The position numbers were made by a program, and so were the translations under genes. From the NCBI RefSeq assembly GCF_020966775.1, contig NZ_JAJKFV010000010.1, positions 186,001 to 250,000 on the forward strand: 64,000 bases of DNA, in the 5' to 3' direction. This stretch comes from Rhodopirellula halodulae. Its GTDB lineage: Bacteria; Planctomycetota; Planctomycetia; Pirellulales; Pirellulaceae. Within the stretch, counting starts at the first letter, position 1; each line of letters opens with the position of its first letter. The notes under the pieces are model-generated. The model saw only the letters and a program-made list of their open reading frames with translations, had not been told where the DNA came from and did no database searches. Positions 19,510 to 28,074 of the stretch are shown in pieces.

Positions 19510-20049
19510 TCAGTGTCCGCATCCGCAAGCTGGTGCTTCGAAGCCGCAAGAAGGCTCAACCACTTCGCAACCGCAAGTTGGCTCAACGATGTCGCAGCAG
19601 CCGGTGTCGCAGCAAGAGTGCTTCTTGTTGAAGAGCTTCTTGAACAGGCCCAAGACGGGGCGATCGCAGCAAGGAGCAGCGTCGCAGCAAGGATCGACAA
19701 CTTCGCAACCGCAAGCTGGCTCAACCACTTCGCAACCGCAAACAGGTTCACAAACTGGCTCGCAGCAAGCGTCGCAACCGTGCTTCTTGGCGAACAAGCG
19801 AGCGAGCAGGCCTTTCTTAGGTGCACAGCAAGGATCGACAACTTCGCAACCGCAAGCTGGTTCAACAACTTCGCAGCCACAAACTGGTTCGCAGATCGGC
19901 TCGCAACCACAAGTTGGTTCGCAAGCGACGTCGCAACCACTGTCACATCCGCCGAACAATGACTTCAGGTGTCCGAAAGCGTTTGCTTCTTGAACGTTAC
20001 AAGCGGCCACGGCCAAAGCCAAAACGGCAGGTACGAGGAAACGGCTCAT
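19510..20049 (-). CDS. Secreted cysteine-rich repeat protein
   Basis: 179 residues with a good Shine-Dalgarno (GGAGA) and its own terminator. The signal peptide MSRFLVPAVLALAVAAC could be cleaved after EANA; VAAC could also act as a lipobox. The mature part has 33 Cys in about 155 residues. It consists of three modules, each starting with a short amphipathic helix (HLKSLF, LLARLFAKKH, LFKKLFNKKH) followed by Cys-rich repeats of the type EPVCGCEVVEPACGCEVVDP. No heme or metal enzyme motif is evident. Heavily disulfide-bonded wall or matrix protein is a reasonable guess, since planctomycete cell walls are known to be protein- and cystine-rich; metal binding is the alternative. Confidence 0.85.
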   Translation of the reverse strand: MSRFLVPAVLALAVAACNVQEANAFGHLKSLFGGCDSGCDVACEPTCGCEPICEPVCGCEVVEPACGCEVVDPCCAPKKGLLARLFAKKHGCDACCEPVCEPVCGCEVVEPACGCEVVDPCCDAAPCCDRPVLGLFKKLFNKKHSCCDTGCCDIVEPTCGCEVVEPSCGFEAPACGCGH

Positions 20050-20655
20050 AGGGAATCTCCATGGAAGGTTTGTTTAAATTGGTCGTCCGTGGAACCATTT
20101 GTTTGCGTTGGGCAAACCTTGCTGGGAGGCAATCGGTCTCCGGGACACACCTAGATATCGGACATTCCACAAGACCATGCGGTGGATTCTTGCCGCAAAG
20201 TCGCCAAGTCGTGGTTTTGGCATTCGGAACAGCAGGGTTGCTCCGGCTGAAGCCAACGCAACGGATGCACGAACGGTCGCTGGCGACTTCTGAGAATTTT
20301 TGCCCGTTTCTGTTTGACGGGTGCGGACCTGCGCGCAGCAAGTCTAGGTCGAAAACGCATGGGAAGCCGCCAAAATGCTCCCCCGCTCGAAATTGCTCCG
20401 CGAAGGTGGCTGGATCATCCGGAATAAGCCTCTTGATCGAACGTTCACGGCTCGTCTGACTCCCCCCGGGGAATGGGGCGGCCGAAAAATGTTACCGACT
20501 CGGTTCGTCGGGTCGCTACAATCAAACGGCATTTCGAAAGCACCCCCTTTCGACTGGGACAGACTTTGATTCGTTCCCGCTGGTGCGACGGGCTCAGTTT
20601 TTGGATCGAGCCTTCACGTCGGCCGAGGGACGTTGTTCACCTGGGAATTTTGGCC
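20050..20655. other. 606-bp divergent intergenic region
   Basis: This gap lies between the start codons of the cysteine-rich protein (minus) and the HtrA protease (plus), so it must hold both promoters. I found no convincing -35/-10 pair. Reading frames across it have no ribosome site and no recognisable domain. No repeats of the types seen in other gaps are present. Confidence 0.5.
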
Positions 20656-22158
20656 ATGCATCGCAAAAAGCCATCCGAAGAACCGATGTCGCTCGATGGG
20701 ATCACACCCATTCCGATGCCATCGCCGTTTCAACCGGAGGGCTCAATGCCAGCGAAGCAGACGGAGACGCAGCCAAAAGAGGAATCGCTTCCGGATGAGT
20801 TGCCGGTTGCACCAGGGTCTCTTCGTCATCGATTGGAAATGGGACACGCCACGCTGCCAACCTGTGAGCCGCCATCGATGGCGGGGCAGTCAGTTGCATC
20901 TGATAGCCGCGAACGTGATCAATCGAATGAGTACACGGAATCCGTGCCATCGGACGAAGAGGTGGACGCATCGCTTTCTCGTGAACGCACTGGTCGCTCG
21001 CCGCAGCCTCACCCAGTTCTGCAGAGCCTGACTCTGCTGGCCACGATGGGATTGATGTTGTTGCTCGCTCGCTACACCGTGCCGCACATCGTTGAGGAAA
21101 TCCGTTACGGATGGCACCGCGGGGAATTGCGAGCGGAATACGAAATCGGAAATGAAGGGCTGCGAAATGTCTCGCTGGACTCGCTCAGCCGTGCCTACCA
21201 AATGGTGACTTCCGCCGTTGGGCCCACCGTGGTCCACATTGATGTCGAGCGGTCGGTGTCAGAGGAAGATCGAAGCCTGCAACGATTGCTGGGTGAGGAT
21301 GCCTACACGTTGTCCGATCAAGGCAGCGGTGTCGTGATCGACGAGGACGGTTACATCCTGACCAACCGACACGTGATCGCAGATGGCGTCGCGATCAGCG
21401 TGACACTCAGTGACGGTCGTCGACTGCCGGCCGCATTGGTCGGCAGTGACATGCCGACTGATTTGGCTGTGCTGAAGGTGGACGCGGATGGACTGATTCC
21501 GATTCAGTGGGGCGACAGCGATGAGCTTCGCGTTGGTTCACCGGTTTGGGCGGTTGGCAGTCCGTTTGGTTTGGATCGTACAATCACGTTTGGCATTCTC
21601 AGCGGCAAGCACCGCGTTGTTCGCGCCGGTGTGCAACATGGTTCTAGCTCTCGCTACCAAGATTTCATGCAGAGCGATGTTGCTGTGAATCCAGGCAACA
21701 GTGGCGGGCCGCTGGTGGATGCTCGAGGCCATTTGGTCGGCATCAACACAGCGATTGTCGGCGATACTTATCAGGGTGTTAGTTTTTCAATCCCTAGCAA
21801 TGTCACGCGACAGATCTACGAACGTTTGCGTGAGACCGGGCGTGTGGAGCGTGGTTGGTTGGGCGTCTTGTTGTCGGAAGTTCCCGATTCGATGCATCGC
21901 GGCGATGATCTTCGCGTCCGCGGGGCCTTGGTTTCCGGAGTCACGGGAGACAACTCACCGGCGGCCATCGCGGGGCTGGAAGTCGGCGACATCGTGCTGA
22001 AAATCGACGATGTTCGCGTCAGCGATGTCGGGCACCTGATGCGTCTGATTGCCAATCTTGGCGAAGGAACGCTCTTGAAGATCGATGCCCTTCGCGATGG
22101 TGACCCCATGACGTTCGACGTTCGTTTGAGCCGCCGACCAGAAAATCTGGATCGCTAA
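20656..22158 (+). CDS. HtrA/DegP-like S1C serine protease, membrane-anchored
   Basis: 500 residues from an ATG at 20656. A polar, probably disordered N-terminal 115 residues precede one membrane span at about 121-138 (LTLLATMGLMLLLARY), which should anchor the protease in the periplasm. The trypsin-like triad is complete: His239 in TNRHV, Asp269 in PTDLAVL and Ser349 in PGNSGGP. One PDZ domain follows (GWLGVLLSEVP to the end). Such proteins degrade or refold damaged envelope proteins, DegS-like in topology. The start is uncertain because the ribosome site is weak; an ATG ten codons on is possible. It stands alone, with a hairpin after the stop. Confidence 0.92.
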   Translation: MHRKKPSEEPMSLDGITPIPMPSPFQPEGSMPAKQTETQPKEESLPDELPVAPGSLRHRLEMGHATLPTCEPPSMAGQSVASDSRERDQSNEYTESVPSDEEVDASLSRERTGRSPQPHPVLQSLTLLATMGLMLLLARYTVPHIVEEIRYGWHRGELRAEYEIGNEGLRNVSLDSLSRAYQMVTSAVGPTVVHIDVERSVSEEDRSLQRLLGEDAYTLSDQGSGVVIDEDGYILTNRHVIADGVAISVTLSDGRRLPAALVGSDMPTDLAVLKVDADGLIPIQWGDSDELRVGSPVWAVGSPFGLDRTITFGILSGKHRVVRAGVQHGSSSRYQDFMQSDVAVNPGNSGGPLVDARGHLVGINTAIVGDTYQGVSFSIPSNVTRQIYERLRETGRVERGWLGVLLSEVPDSMHRGDDLRVRGALVSGVTGDNSPAAIAGLEVGDIVLKIDDVRVSDVGHLMRLIANLGEGTLLKIDALRDGDPMTFDVRLSRRPENLDR

Positions 22159-22161
22159 TCA

Positions 22162-22191
22162 GCCCGAGACCAGCGATGTCGCTGGTTGGGC
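22162..22191 (+). terminator. Hairpin after HtrA gene
   Basis: ACCAGCG and CGCTGGT pair around a 4-nt loop, extended by GCCC/GGGC outside. There is no U-tract, so it is a weaker terminator candidate than its minus-strand neighbour at 22217-22245; the two face each other between convergent genes. Confidence 0.4.
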
Positions 22192-22216
22192 GTGCGATAA
22201 CTGATTGGGTGTGCAA

Positions 22217-22245
22217 TCAAAAAGGCCGCACCATGAAGTGCGGCC
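22217..22245 (-). terminator. Intrinsic terminator of the TIM-barrel gene
   Basis: A perfect 8-bp stem (GGCCGCAC with GTGCGGCC) around a 6-nt loop, followed on the minus strand by TTTTTGATT. It lies 28 nt past the stop of the gene at 22273-23217. Confidence 0.85.
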
Positions 22246-22272
22246 TGAATGCGTTGGATTGCTAGCGAGCGA

Positions 22273-23217
22273 TCACGCTTTGGCAAGTTGATCGCGAACG
22301 CGCTCGAGCAGTTTCTTGCTGGCGAGAATTCCTTCGGCTTCGCTCAGTCCGCCGCCTTCGTATTCGATGCCCACGTAGCCGTGGTAACCGAAGTCGGTGA
22401 CGATCTTCATCATCTTGAGGTAGTCGGTGTGCTTCTCGTTGCCTTCCTCGTCGAAGTCATGCGTCTTGGCACTGACCGCTTTCGCGTATGGCATCAACGC
22501 TTGGACACCGTGGTAACGATTGAATTCCTCACCGTTCTTGCCGCGCGAGATATGGAAGTTGCCAAAGTCAGGCAGCGTTCCACAGTTGTCCATGCCAACG
22601 CGTTCCATCACAACGGCCAGCCAAGCACCGTTGCTGCTCAAGCCGCCGTGATTTTCGACGATCACGTTGATGTCTTGCTTGGCGGCATATTCGCTGAGGG
22701 ATCGCAGGCCATCCGCGGCGTAGTTGATTTGATCCAAATAGGATCCGCCGCTTGCGGCGTTGACGCGAATCGAGTGGCAGCCGAGGAACTTGGCCGCGTC
22801 GACCCATTGGTGATGGTTTTCGACCGCTTTCGCTCGGCCTTCTTTGTTGGGATCACCCAATCGACCTTCGCCGTCGACCATGATCAACACGCTTTTGACG
22901 CCGTTGTCGTCGCAGCGTTTCTGGAGTTCCTTCAGATAGTTCTCGTCGCGAGCTTTGTCCTTGAAGAATTGATTAACGTATTCAACCGCATCAATCCCGA
23001 ATTGCTCCTTGGCGATCTTGGGGAAGTCCAAGTTGGTCACGCCAACTGATTGATCACGAAGCGTGCGGTGAAGCGACCATTCCGCCAAGGAAATTTTGAA
23101 AGCGTCGTGACTGTGGTCGTGTCCTTCATGGGCATGAGCCAAAACCCGTGAGCCAGCCATTCCGGCGACGGCGGTGGTGGCAGCGAGAGATTGCAAGAAG
23201 TGACGGCGTGGCAGCAT
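22273..23217 (-). CDS. Tat-exported sugar phosphate isomerase/epimerase-like protein
   Basis: 314 residues starting with a twin-arginine signal peptide ([20 protein letters not shown]). The ATG at 23217 is chosen because it starts this signal. A His-rich spacer ([11 protein letters not shown]) follows the cleavage site and may bind metal. The rest is a xylose isomerase-like TIM barrel: [13 protein letters not shown] at the first strand, [13 protein letters not shown] in the middle, TLPDFGNFH and [11 protein letters not shown] near the end, which supply the usual Glu, Asp, His and Glu metal ligands. Substrate unknown; planctomycetes carry many exported members. It ends at an intrinsic terminator. 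Confidence 0.9.
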   Translation of the reverse strand: MLPRRHFLQSLAATTAVAGMAGSRVLAHAHEGHDHSHDAFKISLAEWSLHRTLRDQSVGVTNLDFPKIAKEQFGIDAVEYVNQFFKDKARDENYLKELQKRCDDNGVKSVLIMVDGEGRLGDPNKEGRAKAVENHHQWVDAAKFLGCHSIRVNAASGGSYLDQINYAADGLRSLSEYAAKQDINVIVENHGGLSSNGAWLAVVMERVGMDNCGTLPDFGNFHISRGKNGEEFNRYHGVQALMPYAKAVSAKTHDFDEEGNEKHTDYLKMMKIVTDFGYHGYVGIEYEGGGLSEAEGILASKKLLERVRDQLAKA

Positions 23218-23450
23218 GGCAGGCTCTTTCAAGGTGGGGAGGGGGATCAATGGGTGGTGGCCGTGGTCCGTTGCGATGACGGAGCGGCATTGCCGAGGCA
23301 AGATGCGACGGCAAGAGAAAATGCCCGATCAGTTTAGCTGAACGGAACCCAAGTGTGGTGTGAATCCATCGACTTCACTGAAGTCAAGTTGGCGTAACGA
23401 GTCGGCCGCTCGGGAACGAGTTAATAGGTGACTTCAACTGACCGCGCAGC

Positions 23451-23490
23451 AAAAAGACCGCGAACCCAAAAAGATGAATTCGCGATCTTT
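23451..23490 (-). terminator. Intrinsic terminator of the rplA-rplJ-rplL cluster
   Basis: Arms 23453-23464 and 23479-23490 pair over 12 bp with one wobble, and on the minus strand are followed by TTTTT. It lies about 45 nt past the rplL stop, so transcription appears to end here instead of running into rpoB. Confidence 0.85.
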
Positions 23491-23533
23491 GACTGATTTG
23501 ACCGATGTCCGAACGAACCAATCCGGTTTCGAA

Positions 23534-23950
23534 CTACTTGAGTTCGATCGAACCGCCAGCTTCTTCGACTTCGGCTTTGATCTTTTCGGCTTCTTCTTTC
23601 GAAGCAGCTTCTTTGAGGGTCGCAGGCACGCCTTCGACCATCTTTTTGGCGTCCATCAGCGAAGCGCCGGTGATGTTCTTGACGACCTTCACGACGTTCA
23701 GTTTCTTTTCGCCGAAACCGGTCAGAACGACGTCGAATTCGGTCTTTTCAGCAGCGGCTTCACCGCCACCGTCGCCGGCTGGGCCAGCCATCATGACAGC
23801 GCCACCGCCAGCGGCAGGCTCGATGCCGTGCTCTTCCTTCAGGTAGTCGCTCAGTTCTTTGGCTTGCTTCAGGGTCATGTTGGCGATCTTGTCGCCCAGT
23901 TCTTTTGCTTCTGCGCTGAATTCTGCGACAGCGGTTGCTTCATCGGACAT
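23534..23950 (-). CDS. rplL: Ribosomal protein bL12 (L7/L12)
   Basis: 138 residues. The N-terminal dimerisation part (LGDKIANMTLKQAKELSDYL) leads through a Gly/Ala hinge (EPAAGGGAVMMAGPAGDGGG) into the factor-binding C-terminal domain with EFDVVLTGFGEKKLNVVKVV and LMDAKKMVEGVP. It forms the stalk of the large subunit that recruits elongation GTPases. The start is the ATG at 23950; a TTG two codons earlier is less likely. It is last in the rplA-rplJ-rplL order and is followed by a terminator, not rpoB. Confidence 0.98.
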   Translation of the reverse strand: MSDEATAVAEFSAEAKELGDKIANMTLKQAKELSDYLKEEHGIEPAAGGGAVMMAGPAGDGGGEAAAEKTEFDVVLTGFGEKKLNVVKVVKNITGASLMDAKKMVEGVPATLKEAASKEEAEKIKAEVEEAGGSIELK

Positions 23951-24047
23951 AGTCAAACTACCTCAAAAACGAAAAAGGTGATTCGGAAATGGTTCAGGGG
24001 AAATGCCGGGGCACGGACACAGGCACCGGCGATGTGAGCGGCAGCGA

Positions 24048-24572
24048 TTACTCTTCGCCTTCGCCCTTGGACTTGATCTGACTGTTGAGGGTCTTTCCGG
24101 GGCCGAGCATTGCTGCGCTGAGCGTTGCCCCTGGGCCGAGGATTTGACCAACCAACATCGAGATTTGTTCTTCACGGCTGGGCCATTTGCTGACCGCTTT
24201 GATGGCATCTGGATCGAGCTTTTCGCCGTCCAGAACGCCGCCCGTGGTGACGAACTTTTCGAACTTCTCGTCGTCCTTGTCCAGTCGGACGGCTTCCTTT
24301 ACCAGACTAACGAAGTCGCTCGAGCCCCAAAGCACGGCCACTTGACCGTTTGTTCCTTCGAACGCGGGGTGCAAGGACGTGCCTTCAGTGGCGCGTCGGG
24401 CGAGCGAGTTTTTGACAACCATCATCTGGATGTCTTTGCCACTCAATTCGCCACGTAGCTCGTTGGTCGTGTTTGCGTCCATGCCGGAGCAATTGACCAA
24501 CACGGCATCCTCCACGCCTTCAAGCCGACGCTTGAGATCGCGAGTCACCAGTTCTTTGACGTATTTACTCAT
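24048..24572 (-). CDS. rplJ: Ribosomal protein uL10
   Basis: 174 residues, the usual length. It binds 23S rRNA and anchors the L12 dimers of the stalk. Family features: KYVKELVTRDLKRRLEGVED at the start, MVVKNSLARRATEGT, and the helical tail SMLVGQILGPGATLSAAMLG that carries L12. Its 167-nt upstream gap can fold into hairpins and is the usual place for L10 autoregulation. rplL starts 97 nt downstream. Confidence 0.97.
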   Translation of the reverse strand: MSKYVKELVTRDLKRRLEGVEDAVLVNCSGMDANTTNELRGELSGKDIQMMVVKNSLARRATEGTSLHPAFEGTNGQVAVLWGSSDFVSLVKEAVRLDKDDEKFEKFVTTGGVLDGEKLDPDAIKAVSKWPSREEQISMLVGQILGPGATLSAAMLGPGKTLNSQIKSKGEGEE

Positions 24573-24739
24573 CGGATTATTTCACTCGAAAGAGCCAAGC
24601 CTTGGCCGCAGTTGGATGTGATCGTTTGGGGGTGGACCAATCAGATTGATCCGCCAGCATCCGTGGAAGTCATCGCTTCGGGATCAGATGCTGACTGGTC
24701 GGCGGCACCGGTGATGAATCAACCGGCGAGCCTATGCAG
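24573..24739 (-). promoter_or_regulatory. Structured leader upstream of rplJ
   Basis: The 167-nt gap between rplA and rplJ can form a 7-bp stem (CAGCATC at 24687-24693 with GATGCTG at 24655-24661) and a second hairpin of 8 bp with one wobble around a 3-nt loop (24634-24652). In many bacteria L10 (with L12) binds a leader here and represses its own translation. Whether this leader is bound by L10 is an inference; I could not match the kink-turn consensus. Confidence 0.35.
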
Positions 24740-25417
24740 CTAGGTGGCAACGCGGACGCTGGGGGTCATCGTTGCACAGATCGCCACGCCTTTGATGTAC
24801 GTGCCTTTGATCGACTGAGGCTTCATGGCCGTCACGAAGTCAACGAACGACTTGATGTTTTCTTCCAGCTTGTTGGGCTCGAAGCTCATCTTGCCGACCA
24901 TCGCGTGAACGTTGCCACCCTTGTCGTTGCGGAACTCAACCTTACCGGCTTTGTACTCGCCGACGACTTTGCCGACGTCCGGGGTCACCGTTCCGGCACG
25001 CGGGCTGGGCATCAAACCACGAGGACCGAGGACACGTCCCAAAGGACCGACCAAGCCCATCATGTCGGGAGCCGCGATGCAGACGTCAAAGTCGGTCCAG
25101 CCGTCTTTGATCTTTTTGGCCAAGTCTTCTTGACCGACTTCATCGGCTCCGGCTTCTTCAGCGGCTTTGGCTGCGTCGCCTTTGGCGAACACAACCACGC
25201 GTTGGGTCTTTCCGATCCCGTGTGGAAGCACGAGCGAACCGCGGATGATTTGATCCGCTTGGTTCGGGTCAACGCCCAAACGCATGTGAATTTCAACCGT
25301 TTGGTCGAACTTCGTGGCGTCGTATGTTTTTAGAACCTCGACGGCCTTGTCCAGCGGAAGGGTTTCCTTCGGCTGTTTTTCGAGGGCGGCGCGATACCGC
25401 TTGGATTTCTTTCCCAT
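24740..25417 (-). CDS. rplA: Ribosomal protein uL1
   Basis: 225 residues. It forms the L1 stalk that moves deacylated tRNA out of the E site and can repress its own mRNA. The signature [19 protein letters not shown] is intact, with [19 protein letters not shown] before it. The start has MGKKSKRY, the normal N-terminus. rplK (L11) and nusG, the usual upstream partners, are absent: 696 bp without a gene separate rplA from the divergent glycosyltransferase. Confidence 0.97.
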   Translation of the reverse strand: MGKKSKRYRAALEKQPKETLPLDKAVEVLKTYDATKFDQTVEIHMRLGVDPNQADQIIRGSLVLPHGIGKTQRVVVFAKGDAAKAAEEAGADEVGQEDLAKKIKDGWTDFDVCIAAPDMMGLVGPLGRVLGPRGLMPSPRAGTVTPDVGKVVGEYKAGKVEFRNDKGGNVHAMVGKMSFEPNKLEENIKSFVDFVTAMKPQSIKGTYIKGVAICATMTPSVRVAT

Positions 25418-26113
25418 TTAGTCACGACTCATTTGTGTCGGGTGGTATGGCGATTCCACGCTGACCCGGTCAGAAAGCGACGTCAAACCGAGCTGCAAAC
25501 GCGTTGGCGAGGGGCCCAGTTTGGTCGATTTGCCGGCGGCAGAATCTCCCACTTGTTAAACGATTGCTCCCCAATGCAAGGACCGGGTCGCGATCGAAGC
25601 GGGGGAGTTTGGCGAAGGCTGCTAGCATCGTCAACCTCATTTAGCCGAAGCTTTTGGGTTTTTTTGCTGTTTTTGAGAAGCTAGCCTTTACCAAGGCACA
25701 TCGGTTGCAATCGTACAACCGCTGGATCAAGAACTGCCACAAACGGGCAAAAATTCGAGCGTCGGAAGCCCCGTGTTGTCACACGGAGCTGGTGTCTCGA
25801 CGGGACGTCTTGGCGGAATCTTGTCGCCGGGTTGCATTTCACTTGCGTGGCAGAAGGGCGAGGCATTTGATTGACCCGACGCGGGTGAATGACTTGGCGG
25901 GACCGGATGCTGCTGGTGGCGGCGGGCTTGATTTCGCGGAGATTATCCAGCCTGTTCGGAGCTTTCCTGGAAGCTTGGGTGCCTGACGCCGGAAATTTGG
26001 GTCCGAAGACGATGCGAGCCAGCAAGGCGAGCAGAGGACAATGTGTACGGTCGCTTCAGGTCAGCTTTGCTGAGCCGAGCGATTTTGATGAGAAACAATT
26101 GAGAGGAATTTGA
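25418..26113. other. 696-bp divergent intergenic region
   Basis: Lies between rplA (minus) and the glycosyltransferase (plus). I see no convincing gene and no tRNA. None of the GTAG hairpin elements found in other gaps occur here. A T-rich stretch (TTTGGGTTTTTTTGC at about 25650) is not preceded by a good stem. Promoters for the ribosomal cluster must lie in the left part. Confidence 0.5.
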
Positions 26114-26938
26114 ATGTCTGATTCATGGCTGACCGCGCTTCCGGTTTTCAACGAAGTCAATTACGTCGATGAAGTCTTGGAAAACGTGCTGAAGTACGCG
26201 GATCACGTGCTGGTTGTTGACGACGGCAGCAGTGATGGGACCGCGGAGCGACTGGACGGTTGGGCCAACCGGCGACCGGAATCGGTTTCGGTGGTTCATC
26301 ATGCTGAAAACCGTGGCTACGGAGCCGCATTGCAAACGCTGTTTGCTTATGCGGTGGAGCATGGTTTCGAGGGAGTCGTCACGCTGGACTGCGATGGTCA
26401 GCATCAGCCTTGCCGGATTCCTGAGTTCATCGAGGCGGGCCGAGAGGCTGACATTGTTTCTGGTAGTCGTTACTTGAAGCAATTCGACGGCGACGACGAG
26501 CCTCCGCAGGAGCGAATGTTTATCAATCGTCGCATCACGGCGGACATCAACCGCCGTTTGGGGTTTGAACTGACGGATGCATTTTGTGGGTTCAAGGCTT
26601 ATCGCACCGACGGGCTTCGTCAGATGAAGATCACGGACGATGGCTACGCGATGCCGCTGCAGTTGTGGGTCGAAGCCGCCGCGGCGGGTTTGAAAGTGAC
26701 GGAATTGCCCGTTCCGTTGATCTACTTGGATCTCGAGCGTTCCTTCGGCGGGTCGCTCGATCACGCTGAGACTCGGTTGAAGTATTACAACCGAGTGCTC
26801 GATGACGCGATCGACACCGCTTGCAAAGAAGGTCGATTCCGATCAGCCGCTGCCGACAAACAGTCTACCGGTAATCAGTCTGTCGGTAATCAGCTTGGTG
26901 AGTCTCCCTGCGGGCAGCGATCGAAACGTGCGAGCTGA
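26114..26938 (+). CDS. Family 2 glycosyltransferase
   Basis: 274 residues with a strong ribosome site (GAGAGGA). A GT-A fold enzyme that moves a sugar from a nucleotide-sugar to a lipid or sugar acceptor. Family marks: TALPVFNEVNYVDEVLENVL at the start, the nucleotide-binding VLVVDDGSSDGT, the metal-binding VVTLDCDGQHQP (DxD-like DCD) and the acceptor-side FCGFKAYR. It resembles dolichol-phosphate-mannose synthase-type enzymes without the C-terminal membrane helices. The last 30 residues (SVGNQLGESPCGQ) are polar and low in complexity, coded by partly repeated DNA. Confidence 0.92.
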   Translation: MSDSWLTALPVFNEVNYVDEVLENVLKYADHVLVVDDGSSDGTAERLDGWANRRPESVSVVHHAENRGYGAALQTLFAYAVEHGFEGVVTLDCDGQHQPCRIPEFIEAGREADIVSGSRYLKQFDGDDEPPQERMFINRRITADINRRLGFELTDAFCGFKAYRTDGLRQMKITDDGYAMPLQLWVEAAAAGLKVTELPVPLIYLDLERSFGGSLDHAETRLKYYNRVLDDAIDTACKEGRFRSAAADKQSTGNQSVGNQLGESPCGQRSKRAS

Positions 26939-26960
26939 GTCGGCTGTCTCAACTGAGTCG

Positions 26961-26982
26961 GCTGCCTCAACGAGGCAGCTTT
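26961..26982 (+). terminator. Short intrinsic terminator after GT2 gene
   Basis: GCTGCCTC and GAGGCAGC form a perfect 8-bp stem around a 3-nt AAC loop followed by TTT. It lies 22 nt past the glycosyltransferase stop and overlaps the stop codon of the convergent small gene. A near-duplicate 18-nt sequence (GAGTCGGCTGTCTCAACT) lies just before it. Confidence 0.55.
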
Positions 26983-27377
26983 CGGCTGGACGCGGCTGCC
27001 AATGTTGTTGTGTCACACGTTTCCCGCGTCGCAGTCGCTAATTGGCGAATCGGCCGTGATGCCAATCCGGCCGCCATCATCAATCGGGCCAGTCCGACCA
27101 TGGTTTGGTGCCACTGGTGCACCATGTCGGGCGTGCCGAACGATTGTGCGTCGCTGCGATGGAAGCCGATCTCGCTGACTCGGATCTCTGTGCCCATGTG
27201 CAGTAGGGCTTCCAGCATCACGTGGCCGTGACGGTCCGAATCGGTCAGGCCTTCGTCGTCGTAGATCCACAAATGAGGCTGCATCGCCAGGTCCACCAGG
27301 TGCATCGCGGCGGCATCCGCATCCATCGCGTCGATGACCAGCGAGCGGGGACCACACTGAACGTAAAACTTGGCCAT
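26967..27377 (-). CDS. Small conserved-looking hypothetical protein
   Basis: 136 residues with GAAGAG before the ATG. It begins AKFYVQCGPRSLVIDAMDAD, reads like a small alpha/beta domain with WIYDDEGLTDSDRHGHVML in the middle, and ends in a polar tail. No signal peptide or membrane span. I do not recognise the family. The pattern of hydrophobic residues and the ribosome site support a real gene. Convergent with the glycosyltransferase; the tandem-repeat gap lies upstream. Confidence 0.65.
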   Translation of the reverse strand: MAKFYVQCGPRSLVIDAMDADAAAMHLVDLAMQPHLWIYDDEGLTDSDRHGHVMLEALLHMGTEIRVSEIGFHRSDAQSFGTPDMVHQWHQTMVGLARLMMAAGLASRPIRQLATATRETCDTTTLAAASSRKLPR

Positions 27378-27530
27378 GGTTGTTCTCTTCCGTGATAGGG
27401 GGCTTTTGCGGGAATTTGTCGCCGGAGGTGATGTCCCCCGGCGACACCTCTAAGATCGCAGCCGCCGTGACACGTTTGGTCATGGGAAGAGGGAAAGAGG
27501 AAAAGGGCCGCAGGGGCTCAGTGGGGAGGG

Positions 27531-27610
27531 CTGAGGGCTGAGGGCTGAGGGCTGAGGGCTGAGGGCTGAGGGCTGAGGGCTGAGGGCTGAGGGCTGAGGG
27601 CTGAGGGCTG
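27531..27610. repeat. 7-bp tandem array (CTGAGGG), about 11 copies
   Basis: The unit CTGAGGG is repeated without error from 27531 to 27607, with a partial copy after it. It lies in the 697-bp gene-free gap between the small hypothetical gene and ffh. A related G-rich motif (AAAAGGGCCGCAGGGGCTCA) precedes it at 27501. The opposite-strand form CCCTCAG is scattered again at 27897-27955. Confidence 0.95.
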
Positions 27611-27612
27611 GC

Positions 27613-27673
27613 GATTGTCGCGGATCGCTCCGTCGGTCCGCGCCACAGAGTAGGTTGGCCACTCCTGGCCGAC
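27613..27673 (+). repeat. REP-like hairpin pair (A and B types)
   Basis: An A-type hairpin (27613-27644: arms CGCGGATCG and CGGTCCGCG, 6-nt loop) followed by a B-type element (27650-27673: foot GTAG, arms GTTGGCCA and TGGCCGAC, loop CTCC). Both recur in other gaps of this window. Confidence 0.85.
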
Positions 27674-27896
27674 CGCTGATTGCGATCCGTTTGGGTGGTG
27701 AGCTCGGTTGTTTGGTAGAAGCTCGATGCCGAAACTCCGCATCGGCCCAAGTTGTCGAGCGACTTGGCGAGGTCAAGCGTGTGCAACCGATCGCCAGCGA
27801 GCATCCGATCAACAAGAGGCAAGCAATGAAGAGGCAATACCAGCGGCCGATATCGGATCGCTCAAGCGAAGTCCCCCCGCACCTCTCTTCCCTCTC

Positions 27897-27955
27897 CGCA
27901 CTCAGCCCTCCCTGCCTCAGCCCTCCGTCCTCAGCCCTCCGTCCTCAGCACTCGT
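27897..27955. repeat. Degenerate CCCTCAG-type repeats before ffh
   Basis: Several interspersed copies of CTCAGCCCTCC and CCTCAGC-like units, the reverse-strand form of the 7-bp array at 27531-27610. The remainder of the gap up to ffh shows no gene. Confidence 0.7.
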
Positions 27956-28074
27956 CTCCTCTGCACTTCCACTCTCAAAAAACCCGTTTCTCTCCATTTA
28001 CAAAACAGCAGCGTCCTGGATAAACTGCCGGGCTTTCCTGGAAAAACCGCTTTTCGCCCGCCCCCGTTCGACAC

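Noticed and set aside
19403..19993. Gln/Ser/Thr-rich repeat protein on the plus strand over the Cys-rich gene
   Set aside because: The minus-strand frame has a signal peptide, Shine-Dalgarno and a terminator; the plus frame is its reverse reading of the same DNA repeats.
20061..20459. A 132-codon plus-strand frame in the gap before the HtrA gene
   Set aside because: No ribosome site, no domain, mixed composition; probably chance.
25418..26113. Missing rplK or a tRNA in the rplA upstream gap
   Set aside because: No L11-like protein and no T-loop consensus were found on either strand.
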